NCBI RefSeq assembly: GCF_001187905.1
Contig: NZ_LGIS01000033.1
Coordinates: 434,001-498,000 of the forward strand
Source of the DNA: Pantoea sp. RIT-PI-b
GTDB taxonomy: Bacteria > Pseudomonadota > Gammaproteobacteria > Enterobacterales > Enterobacteriaceae
Reading direction: 5' to 3'
DNA: 64,000 nt
Shown here one piece after another: positions 25,335 through 32,173 of this stretch. Position numbers and translations under genes: made by a program. The notes under the pieces were generated by a model, which ran no database searches, had not been told where the DNA came from, and worked only from the letters and a program-made list of their open reading frames with translations. The first letter of the stretch is position 1, and each line of letters begins with the position of its first letter.

Positions 25335-26180
25335 ATAAACGATAAAAATCAAATTTTCCAGTCCCACACGCTTCCTGACAACTTACCTGCTCCGATTGAT
25401 GATGGCGCAGCCAATCATCTAATCGGTCTGCGGATACCCTCAATTTCGCTGCGCTCGACCTCAGGTGAGCTGATCGATCTTTCCGCTTTGGAGGGTCGGA
25501 TTGTCGTTTATGCCTATCCGATGACTGCAGTACCTGGCATCGCATTGCCATCGGGCTGGGATGAGATCCCCGGTGCACGAGGATGTAGCCCTCAAAATCT
25601 TTCATTCCAGGCAGAAAAGGATGTATTTGCTGCGCTTGGCGTCACCATCTTGGGATTGAGTACACAAACAACGGAATACCAACAAGAGATGACGGGTCGA
25701 CTTGGCCTCTCTGTGCCAGTGCTGAGTGATTCAGATTTCAAATTCGCGGATGCGCTGCATTTACCCACGATGACAATTGAGGGCATGAGATTACTCAAAC
25801 GATTGACCCTGATAATTAATAAGGGGACGATTGAAAAAGTTTTTTATCCCGTATTTCCAGCCGATCAGGCAGCAGCGCAGGTTATTGAGTGGCTGAACAA
25901 AAATACATTTCAGGAGTCCACTTCTGGTGTAGTGATCTATACCACTCAGCAGTGCCCATATTGTAAATCAGCTAAACAATTGCTCCAGGGAAAAAATATC
26001 GCTTTTACTGAAATCGATATTGAGCACGATCCGCAGGCGGCAAGTGTGATGATGATTCGCAGCAATGGCCGTCGCACGGTACCTCAGGTTTTCGTCGGCA
26101 GCACTCACCTTGGCGGGGCAGATGAGTTGCTAACGCTTGAGCGAAGAGGGCAATTAGATGCGATGCTAAAAGGAGCATGA
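25335..26180 (+). CDS. Peroxiredoxin-glutaredoxin fusion with non-standard or damaged start
   Basis: This ~281-residue two-domain thiol peroxidase has a thioredoxin-fold peroxiredoxin at residues 1-190, with the peroxidatic cysteine probably in IPGARGCSPQN. A glutaredoxin domain follows with active site YTTQQCPYCKSAKQLL, the cis-Pro loop GRRTVPQVFVG and GGADELLTL. It should reduce hydroperoxides using its own glutaredoxin and glutathione. The open, clearly homologous frame extends upstream to just after a stop at 25329, but has no ATG, GTG or TTG before residue ~52. GGAG at 25324 sits 7 bases before an ATA codon at 25335, which I give as the start. The alternative ATG at 25328 is in another frame and stops after five codons. 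It diverges from the MocR gene. Confidence 0.75.
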   Translation: MNDKNQIFQSHTLPDNLPAPIDDGAANHLIGLRIPSISLRSTSGELIDLSALEGRIVVYAYPMTAVPGIALPSGWDEIPGARGCSPQNLSFQAEKDVFAALGVTILGLSTQTTEYQQEMTGRLGLSVPVLSDSDFKFADALHLPTMTIEGMRLLKRLTLIINKGTIEKVFYPVFPADQAAAQVIEWLNKNTFQESTSGVVIYTTQQCPYCKSAKQLLQGKNIAFTEIDIEHDPQAASVMMIRSNGRRTVPQVFVGSTHLGGADELLTLERRGQLDAMLKGA

Positions 26181-26218
26181 ATGAATAATACAGTTTTAAT
26201 CGAAGAATATTAGGTAAG

Positions 26219-26245
26219 CCGCTATTACCTTTATGATAATAGCGG
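26219..26245. terminator. Hairpin between convergent genes, weak terminator candidate
   Basis: Perfect 9-bp stem CCGCTATTA/TAATAGCGG with a 9-base loop, 38 bp after the peroxiredoxin-glutaredoxin stop and before the convergent eptA stop. No T-run follows on either strand, so termination is uncertain. Confidence 0.35.
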
Positions 26246-26309
26246 TGAAGACGCTGATTTGCCGCTCAGTTCTCCCCCGCTATTGGCAAAATGCGCCTCT
26301 TGAAGAGTG

Positions 26310-27944
26310 CTAATTCCTGCAAACGCTGAGAATATCGTCTTTCGCTTGATACTCGTTCGTCTGAACCCCGGTTAATCCCAGCATGGTTGAGAACAGATTA
26401 TCCTGTGAATAACCGTTATGTGCCGCTTGCCGATCAACACAGGCTTTGCTCACGCCATAGCGCTGTTGATAGTCTGGCGACAGCCACATCAGCATCGGCA
26501 CATGTTTCTGCACATCCGGCGCAATGGCATACGGCATACCGTGCAAATAGGCGCCATTTTCGCCTAACGACTCCCCGTGGTCGGAGAGGTAGATCAGGCT
26601 GGTGGTATATTCATCCTGATGCGCTTTAAGCACCTTAATTGCTTTGTCGACAATATAATCGCTATACAGAATGGTATTGTCGTAAGTGTTAACCAGCTGC
26701 TCTTGCGAACAATCCTGAATTTGATTGGTATCGCAGGTCGGAGTGAATTTTCTAAACTGTGGCGGATAACGATTGAAATATGTCGGTCCGTGGCTGCCAA
26801 TAGTGTGCAATACGATCACGCCATTGCCTTTGAGATGTTTAATATAGTCCTCAATACCGTGGAATAACACCTCGTCATAACACTCACCGTCATGGCACAT
26901 ATTCGGCAGATTCAGGCTGGTCATATCCTGATGCGGGACACGATCGCAGGCGCCTTTACAGCCACCGTCGTTATCATTCCACAGCACCTGCACACCGGCA
27001 CGCTGGATAATATCGAGCAAGCCTTCCTGATGATCGGCAAGCTGATCGTCATAATGGCTGCGCGGCATATTGGAGAACATGCACGGCAACGAAACCGCCG
27101 TGGCGGTGCCGCAGGACTGCGTGTTGGGAAAATAGGAAACCGCGTCCTTAGCCAGCAACGGCGTGGTTTCCCGTACATAACCATTTAGCTGAAAATTCAC
27201 CGCGCGCGTGGTTTCACCCACCACCAAAATGGTGAGATTTTTCTTTGGTCCAATCAACATCGCGGGTTGTTGCTTTGCGTCTAAACCAATCTTCACCAGC
27301 GGCAAATTGGCGGTGCGGCTGTGGTTATACCAGAAGATCGACGCCACAATGGCGTTCGACGGACTGAGTGATTTAATCAGCTCTTTTTGATTACGAAATA
27401 GCGAGGCGTAATCTTTATAGAAAAACATGGCCACTAAGCAGATACAAATAATCGATACCAGCATCGACGCGGCGCGTTTAGCATAACTTTTCCACAATGG
27501 TGTTCCATTATTAATACGCAGCCAAAAAGCCAGCACGGCGACCAATAAGCCGCTGCAGCCCAACGTAATAATCAGTTTGGGTGACAATAACGCAAAGGAT
27601 TCAGAAGCGGTGGTATCGAGAATATTCACGATCATCGAGCGGTCGATGACAATGCCGAAGCTCCAGATAAAATATTGAGCGGAAGCCGCCACCAATACGA
27701 ATAACGCCAGAACAATGCGGTCGAGCCAGACCAATGAGGCAAGCGTTGCAATAATATTGATAACGCTAAATGCCACTAGCGGCATTGAGACGAACACCCA
27801 CATCGTGCGCAGATTATCGAGTGGCATGGCGTCAATAACCTGACGGTAAAAGGCGATGTTCAGAAACAGTGCAATATAGATTGAAAACAGCGTAATAAAA
27901 GTCAGCCGACTTACCGTCGGTCTTTTAGGCAGCGAAAATGTCAT
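26310..27944 (-). CDS. eptA: Lipid A phosphoethanolamine transferase EptA
   Basis: This 544-residue inner-membrane enzyme transfers phosphoethanolamine from phosphatidylethanolamine to lipid A, lowering surface charge and polymyxin binding. Five N-terminal transmembrane segments fill about residues 15-190. The periplasmic alkaline-phosphatase-fold domain follows: ILVVGETTRAVNFQLNGY (zinc Glu), the nucleophile threonine in SCGTATAVSLPCMFS, and the zinc Asp-His in YLSDHGESLGENGAYLHG. Paired cysteines typical of EptA (GGCKGACDR, MCHDGECYD, CDTNQIQDC) are present. Length matches E. coli EptA (547). Unlike in E. coli, no pmrAB genes follow; it stands alone with a PmrR-like micropeptide gene and PmrA-box-like repeats upstream, implying control by a PmrAB system elsewhere. 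Confidence 0.95.
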   Translation of the reverse strand: MTFSLPKRPTVSRLTFITLFSIYIALFLNIAFYRQVIDAMPLDNLRTMWVFVSMPLVAFSVINIIATLASLVWLDRIVLALFVLVAASAQYFIWSFGIVIDRSMIVNILDTTASESFALLSPKLIITLGCSGLLVAVLAFWLRINNGTPLWKSYAKRAASMLVSIICICLVAMFFYKDYASLFRNQKELIKSLSPSNAIVASIFWYNHSRTANLPLVKIGLDAKQQPAMLIGPKKNLTILVVGETTRAVNFQLNGYVRETTPLLAKDAVSYFPNTQSCGTATAVSLPCMFSNMPRSHYDDQLADHQEGLLDIIQRAGVQVLWNDNDGGCKGACDRVPHQDMTSLNLPNMCHDGECYDEVLFHGIEDYIKHLKGNGVIVLHTIGSHGPTYFNRYPPQFRKFTPTCDTNQIQDCSQEQLVNTYDNTILYSDYIVDKAIKVLKAHQDEYTTSLIYLSDHGESLGENGAYLHGMPYAIAPDVQKHVPMLMWLSPDYQQRYGVSKACVDRQAAHNGYSQDNLFSTMLGLTGVQTNEYQAKDDILSVCRN

Positions 27945-27990
27945 GGGTTTATCCGAATAGGTGGAGAAGGCGAGAGCTTAATAAACCAAG

Positions 27991-28007
27991 GTTAAGTGAA
28001 CCTTAAT
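27991..28007. promoter_or_regulatory. PmrA (BasR) box candidate upstream of eptA
   Basis: Two TTAA-core hexamers 5 bp apart (GTTAAG-TGAAC-CTTAAT on the plus strand), 47-63 bp upstream of the eptA start. Spacing and core match the known PmrA direct-repeat consensus YTTAAK-N5-YTTAAK, with one mismatch. Confidence 0.5.
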
Positions 28008-28047
28008 TAAGGCAAAGCATTGACGCTCGACTTAACAGACGGGCGTG

Positions 28048-28146
28048 CTACCAGGAGAACCAGACGGTAACAAAACTCACTACGGCAAATGCGCTGACAG
28101 CTACAGCCAGATATTCGCTAAACGGGCGGGACATCATCGATTTCAT
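28048..28146 (-). CDS. pmrR: PmrR-like small membrane protein upstream of eptA
   Basis: This 32-codon gene has AGAGGAAAT upstream of its ATG and ends in TAG about 100 bp before eptA. The peptide is one transmembrane helix with a positively charged N-terminus (MKSMMSR) and an aromatic end (VVSFVTVWFSW). It resembles enterobacterial PmrR, as I recall that peptide, in length, position relative to eptA, and the pattern L-x4-S-x3-V-x-S-F-x3-W-F. Known PmrR is PmrA-induced and binds and inhibits LpxT, so that lipid A phosphates stay available for EptA. The same role is inferred here. The gene is too small for usual gene callers. Confidence 0.7.
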   Translation of the reverse strand: MKSMMSRPFSEYLAVAVSAFAVVSFVTVWFSW

Positions 28147-28188
28147 GGAAAATTTCCTCTTCAGTTGAGGCTATTTTCAGTGCTGAAG

Positions 28189-28205
28189 ATTAAGCGATCC
28201 TTAGC
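28189..28205 (-). promoter_or_regulatory. PmrA-box-like repeat upstream of the pmrR-like gene
   Basis: On the minus strand GCTAAG-GATCG-CTTAAT: one perfect PmrA half-site and one half-site with two mismatches at 5-bp spacing, 43 bp upstream of the micropeptide start. Confidence 0.4.
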
Positions 28206-28326
28206 GTGAGGCGAATAAATCCCTTTAAGAGCGATAGTGATCGGCAGCGACAGTTTATCGACCCTCATCGCCGCCTACTTAGCTTACCGCCGTTTATTCA
28301 ACCTCGGGCAGCGCTAAAGTTCGGAC

Positions 28327-29226
28327 TCAAATTGCCGTGGCGAACAGCAGTTCGCGCAACCAACGATGCCCAGCATCGCGGTGTGTGCGTTCGTGCCACG
28401 CTACGGTTTTAGTGAAGCCCTGAATCGCCAGCGGCGGTGCGCACACTTTTAAACCCGCGTGATGCTGCGCCAGACGACGTGGCACCACGCTAATCAGATC
28501 GCTGACGCGCAAAATTTCGGGCAACACCAGGAAACTGCATACCGAGAGCGTGACGCGTCGCGAACGTCCGATTGCCGCCAGGGCTTGATCGGTGACGCCG
28601 TGAAAATTGCCGCCGAGATACGAGACCAGCGCGTGATCCTGTGCACAGAAGTCGTCCAGCGTAAGGGTTTCCTGTTGCGCCAGCGGATGGTCATTGCGCA
28701 TCAGGCACACATACTCTTCATCATATAACGCGCGGGCATGCAGGTCGGGCGGCGCGCTATCGGGCGTGATTAAGGCGATATCCACCGTTCCGCGTTCAAA
28801 CTGCAGCGCTAACTGCTCATTATTCACCGGCAAAACCGCCACCCGTATGCCCGGTGCCTGCTGACGCAACGCCGCTATAAACGGCACAACCACCGCCCGC
28901 AGGGCGTAATCGGTGGCCGCGATATTGATGGTCATCTGTGCCGTTGCCGGATCAAACTGCTTTGGCTGCAGCAGCTCACTGACATCGGTCAAAATAGTTT
29001 TCACCGGCAGCGCCAGCTCCAGCGCGCGCAGCGTCGGCACAATACCGCGCTGGGTGCGGGTAAACAGCGGATCGTCAAAACATTCCCGTAAACGCGTCAA
29101 CATGCCGCTGACGGCAGGCTGCGTGAGTGATAGACGCTCTGCCGCACGCGTGACGTTGCGCTCGTCCAGCAGGGCATCAAGCGCTTTCAATAAGTTGAGA
29201 TCCAACGTACGCAAATCGGTTTTCAT
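28327..29226 (-). CDS. LysR family transcriptional regulator
   Basis: This is a 299-residue LysR regulator. The N-terminal winged helix reads LNLLKALDALLDERNVTRAAERLSLTQPAVSGMLTRLRE, with FDDPLFTRTQRGIVPT following, typical of the NodD/NahR-like branch. The C-terminal periplasmic-binding-like domain (residues ~90-290) contains INIAATDYALRAVVVPFIAAL, RGTVDIALITPDSAPP and LYDEEYVCLMRNDHPLAQ. It is divergent from the SRPBCC gene at 29396, its likeliest target; a TTATC/GATAA palindrome lies between them. The inducer is unknown. Confidence 0.93.
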   Translation of the reverse strand: MKTDLRTLDLNLLKALDALLDERNVTRAAERLSLTQPAVSGMLTRLRECFDDPLFTRTQRGIVPTLRALELALPVKTILTDVSELLQPKQFDPATAQMTINIAATDYALRAVVVPFIAALRQQAPGIRVAVLPVNNEQLALQFERGTVDIALITPDSAPPDLHARALYDEEYVCLMRNDHPLAQQETLTLDDFCAQDHALVSYLGGNFHGVTDQALAAIGRSRRVTLSVCSFLVLPEILRVSDLISVVPRRLAQHHAGLKVCAPPLAIQGFTKTVAWHERTHRDAGHRWLRELLFATAI

Positions 29227-29273
29227 GTTAATTCACCAACAGCCGGGAAGGTGTGCAGCATAACCTTGTTCAG

Positions 29274-29285
29274 TTATCACGATAA
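29274..29285. promoter_or_regulatory. Candidate LysR operator palindrome
   Basis: TTATCACGATAA, a perfect palindrome apart from its 2-bp centre, in the 169-bp gap between the divergent LysR and SRPBCC genes. It fits the T-N11-A style of LysR binding sites; proposed from sequence and position only. Confidence 0.4.
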
Positions 29286-29395
29286 GTAATATCAAAAATA
29301 AAAAATGGCGATTGGCCTTATTTCTTTCGCAGCGGAATACTGCATCCGTCCGCTACCGACGGCGGTGGCTCATCGAACAACATGAGAACGTATCA

Positions 29396-29914
29396 ATGAA
29401 AATGAACGCGATTAACTGGCCGGAAGGCTTCGTACCCGGTTTTACTGACAATTACTGCTCGAATGAAGTGATCGTTGCTGGCCTGACCACCCGTGAAATC
29501 TGGCCGCTGCTCAGCACGCCGGCACTGTGGCCGACCTACTACAAGAACTCAGCGAACGCGCGTTTTTATGACAATAAAGGCCCGGAGCTGGCGCAGGGCG
29601 TGCGTTTTTACTTTGAAACCTTTGGCTTCCCGGTTGATGCATTGGTTACCGAGTTGATTGCGCCTGCTGCGGGCGAACCGGCGCGTGTTTCCTGGCACGG
29701 CTGGGCAGGCGAGCCGGGTAGCGATGATCGTCTGGACGTGCTGCATGCGTGGCTGATTGAAGATCTTTCCGATAACCGGGTGCGCATTCTTACCCAGGAA
29801 ACGCAAAATGGAAAACCGGCTGTTGAGCTGGCAAAAGCGCAGCCTAATCCGATGATAAATGGTCATCAGGATTGGCTGGATGGTTTGGTCGCTGCGGCCA
29901 AAGCCCGTCAGTAA
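29396..29914 (+). CDS. SRPBCC-family protein (START/polyketide-cyclase-like)
   Basis: This ~172-residue cytoplasmic protein has the helix-grip ligand-binding fold. It has an N-terminal DNYCSNEVIVAGLTTREIWPLLSTPALWPTYY (the I-x-A-x2-E-VWPLL pattern of SRPBCC proteins), a central beta sheet (GVRFYFETFGFPVDALVTELI, RVSWHGWAGEPGSDDRLDVLHAW) and a long C-terminal helix (NGHQDWLDGLVAAAKARQ). Such proteins bind small hydrophobic ligands or act as cyclases or stress proteins; no specific role can be read. ATG at 29396 has GAG and a second ATG two codons later. It is divergent from the LysR gene. Signals for a signal peptide are absent. Confidence 0.82.
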   Translation: MKMNAINWPEGFVPGFTDNYCSNEVIVAGLTTREIWPLLSTPALWPTYYKNSANARFYDNKGPELAQGVRFYFETFGFPVDALVTELIAPAAGEPARVSWHGWAGEPGSDDRLDVLHAWLIEDLSDNRVRILTQETQNGKPAVELAKAQPNPMINGHQDWLDGLVAAAKARQ

Positions 29915-29963
29915 TGTATTAAAGCCGATTAGACAGATTTGGAATCAGCATAATACTCAATTT

Positions 29964-30020
29964 GTAACGGCGCGATTTAACGCGTGTAGTTTAAGGGCGC
30001 GCAATAAATTACGCCGCTAC
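29964..30020. repeat. Degenerate REP class B pair
   Basis: A decayed forward copy (GTAACGGCGCGATTTAACGCG, about 29964) and a reverse copy ending ATTACGCCGCTAC (to 30020), in the 206-bp gap after the SRPBCC gene. Mismatches in the stems show an old insertion. Confidence 0.5.
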
Positions 30021-30120
30021 GGTGAGTACAAACGTGGCGCAGCCTTTAAACAGTTGCGTCGAGCTTGCGATTAAACAACGTTGCGAATAAATAATAAGCG
30101 GCAGACATTAGGTGTGCTGC

Positions 30121-30396
30121 TTATTTGTACGTCACTTCGATGATTTTAAAATTATTTACGGTTTTGACAATTAGGGTGCCCAGTTGATAAGGCAACGTTT
30201 GTGTTTGTCTGTTGAATGCAATCGTGCGCACTTTGTTAATACCTTCGCGATTACAAGTAACTGACGTACGTTGTTGCAGCGTGGACGTGGTACAGGCGGG
30301 TTCAACAATGGCACCGCTGAAGTTAATCGTTCCACCCTCGGCCATCGCCGTTTGCAGCATCACAAGGCCTGACAATACAACCAGGATTTTTAACAT
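30121..30396 (-). CDS. Short exported fimbrin-like protein
   Basis: This 91-residue protein has a Sec signal peptide (MLKILVVLSGLVMLQTAMA) followed by GGTINFSGAIVEPACTTSTLQQ, the hallmark start of type 1 pilin subunits (G-x-I-x-F-x-G-x-I-V-x-x-A-C), and a second cysteine in TSVTCNREG that could form the usual disulfide. Real pilins are 150-180 residues and end with a donor-strand-accepting C-terminus. This one stops at VKTVNNFKIIEVTYK, about half the length, and no chaperone or usher gene is adjacent. It may be a remnant pilin or a small secreted protein reusing the pilin N-terminus. A GGATG-type ribosome site precedes it (GAGGATGTCAT). Confidence 0.65.
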   Translation of the reverse strand: MLKILVVLSGLVMLQTAMAEGGTINFSGAIVEPACTTSTLQQRTSVTCNREGINKVRTIAFNRQTQTLPYQLGTLIVKTVNNFKIIEVTYK

Positions 30397-30568
30397 ATGA
30401 CATCCTCCAAATACCTTTAAGGATTTTCGTCCTCGTATGGTTAAACTTTAGAGGATAAGAAATGGAGTTAAGAAAAATCTTGGTTTTATTTTGTAATTAC
30501 ATGAAGTACACAACCTTCAGGCTTGGAAGTCACTGCTGAAAGGTTAATGCCTCGCCTCATACATGCAT

Positions 30569-31120
30569 TTAAAGGGAGAGGGATGTTGAGTATTCCCCGC
30601 GCAGCAGTCCAAACAGCCAGTCGTTATGCCACTCATTTCTCAGCCAGTAGCTTTCCCGCAGTTCTCCCTCCAATACGAAGCCAACTTTTTCCAGCAATCG
30701 ACGTGAGGGCATATTGCCTGCGGTAACGGTTGCAGTAAGCCGCCGGATGCCGCCGTCCTTAAACGCATAGTCACACAGCGCGATTAGCGACTCATACGCA
30801 TAGCCTTTGCCTTGCGCTTCGGGCGCGAACAGAAAGCCGACCTCGGCACAGTCGCTGTCGCGATGAATATAGCCGCTAACGCCGATGCGATTGCCCGACT
30901 GTTTTTCACGAACTATCAGGCAGAGCCAATGTTCGCTCTGGGGCGACCAAAGCGGCAATCTTGCTGAAAAATCTGTGAGAATTTTTTCTTCGGATTTTTG
31001 GTCCGCGACGTAGTGCATGACCTGTGGCGCTAGCTGTAGCTGGCGGTAGAAAGCCCAGTCGGCTTCCTCGAGCTGCGCGCAGGTGAGTCTGGTGGTTTCG
31101 AGATGCAATCGGCTGGTCAA
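30569..31120 (-). CDS. GNAT family N-acetyltransferase (RimJ/RimL type)
   Basis: This is a 183-residue acetyltransferase. The N-terminal LHLETTRLTCAQLEEADWAFY and the acetyl-CoA loop FLFAPEAQGKGYAYESLIALCDYAF (motif A, Q-x-x-G-x-A) are followed by LTATVTAGNMPSRRLLEKVGFVLEGELRESYWLRNEWHNDWLFGLL. This is the typical RimJ/RimL-type ending in which the N-x-x-S-x-x-L-E-K-x-G-F helix contributes to CoA binding. Likely substrates are a protein N-terminus, an aminoglycoside-like compound or a small amine. It is monocistronic, between a fimbrin-like gene and a triple repeat array. Confidence 0.88.
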   Translation of the reverse strand: MTSRLHLETTRLTCAQLEEADWAFYRQLQLAPQVMHYVADQKSEEKILTDFSARLPLWSPQSEHWLCLIVREKQSGNRIGVSGYIHRDSDCAEVGFLFAPEAQGKGYAYESLIALCDYAFKDGGIRRLTATVTAGNMPSRRLLEKVGFVLEGELRESYWLRNEWHNDWLFGLLRGEYSTSLSL

Positions 31121-31176
31121 TGTTCACCTGCATAAATCCGACAAGGAGGATGAAGGTATTTTAGAACGCACGTAAC

Positions 31177-31295
31177 GTAGCGGCGCAATTTATTGCGCAA
31201 TATCTGGATGGGCACGGAGTCGCGACTAATACACGCGATAAATCGCGCCGCTACAAATATGTGCAATCATTCTGTAGCGGTGCAATAAATTGCGC
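31177..31295. repeat. REP class B triple array
   Basis: Three class-B palindromes: forward at 31177-31198, reverse at 31234-31254 and forward at 31274-31295. The spacer between the first two (ATGGGCACGG then GTCGC) is shared with the pair at 53022-53099, so the composite of two palindromes and spacer is itself a repeated unit. Confidence 0.75.
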
Positions 31296-31301
31296 TGATC
31301 T

Positions 31302-32150
31302 TTACTGCTGAAACCTTAACGCCACGCCAAACGCCTGTTCGGCACCGACAATAATCGCGGACTCCTCTTCGCGGAACGCTACATCGCCAAGCAGGAGGCT
31401 CGCTTTTACCTTGCGCAAATCGGTAGTGCGCAAGGTTAATCCGGCCATGCGCGCGCTGCCGTCGTAATCGAGCGGTAAACTGGCAAAGCGCTGGGTGACG
31501 TATTCCGCGGCGGCAAAGCGCACCGTCGCCACGCCCGCTTTCAACACAAACGCGCCCTCCTGACAGGCAGTGAGCTTATCGGCGCCAAACAAACGGCTGT
31601 AAGGCTGTGCGGCGGCGGCGGGATCTTGCGCCACCACCACAAACTCAACGATATCGCTTACGCCATTAGGATGGATGCGCCACGCGTCCTGCCACACCGA
31701 ATCTGGCGTGTCGTGCTGGCAAAAGAAGCTGCGGCCATTGGCAACCAGCGACGGACGCAGCCGCACCGTGCGGAAACGCGCTTCCTGCTCGCTGCCATCC
31801 GGCAAGGTCACCGGACGGAAAAAGCTCGCCGGTTGATCGCCGTCGATATCCTGGCTCTCCAGATAGCGCCACACCGCATCGGCATCTTCGGTTTTCCACA
31901 CCAAACCGCTCAGGCCAATCGGCGACTGCCACAAATCCTGGCGCAGATTGCCGCGCCCGGCTTCAAAACCTAATAACTCCAGATAGTTATCACCGAAGAT
32001 TGCCAGGTGATTGCTGGAACCGAGCGAATGGTGGCCGCGCTCGGTAAGCTGAAAACCCAGGCGACGAAACAGCGCGCTGGCGTCGTCTAGCTGGTCAGCA
32101 ACATTGATCACCACATGGTCGAGACGTGGAACCGGTACAGGAATCGCCAT
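31302..32150 (-). CDS. VOC-fold glyoxalase-like protein
   Basis: This is a ~282-residue protein of the vicinal oxygen chelate superfamily, Glyoxalase_3 type. The N-terminal LDHVVINVADQLDDASALFRRLGFQLTERG shows the first metal-ligand histidine and beta-alpha-beta unit; NHLAIFGDNYLELLGFE continues it. A second half (VSDIVEFVVVAQDPAAAAQPYSRLFG) repeats the fold. I chose the ATG at 32150 (MAIPVPVPRLDHV) because AAGGAG precedes it. It is the last gene of a leftward operon with M20, CMD, luciferase-like and peptide-ABC genes and may open or isomerise an intermediate. The reaction is unknown. Confidence 0.85.
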   Translation of the reverse strand: MAIPVPVPRLDHVVINVADQLDDASALFRRLGFQLTERGHHSLGSSNHLAIFGDNYLELLGFEAGRGNLRQDLWQSPIGLSGLVWKTEDADAVWRYLESQDIDGDQPASFFRPVTLPDGSEQEARFRTVRLRPSLVANGRSFFCQHDTPDSVWQDAWRIHPNGVSDIVEFVVVAQDPAAAAQPYSRLFGADKLTACQEGAFVLKAGVATVRFAAAEYVTQRFASLPLDYDGSARMAGLTLRTTDLRKVKASLLLGDVAFREEESAIIVGAEQAFGVALRFQQ

Positions 32151-32173
32151 CGCTTTTCTCCTTGCTCTTAGGG

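Noticed and set aside
25488-26180. TTG at 25488 as the start of the peroxiredoxin-glutaredoxin gene
   Set aside because: It would remove the first strands of the thioredoxin fold, which are clearly encoded upstream, and it has no suitably placed ribosome site.
26310-27944. Mobile mcr-type colistin resistance gene
   Set aside because: Sequence and PmrR context look like chromosomal eptA, and no insertion sequence or plasmid gene flanks it.
30462-30539. 25-codon frame with a good GAGG ribosome site (starts MELRKILVLF)
   Set aside because: Very short, no recognised relative, and the ribosome site could be chance; kept only as a note.
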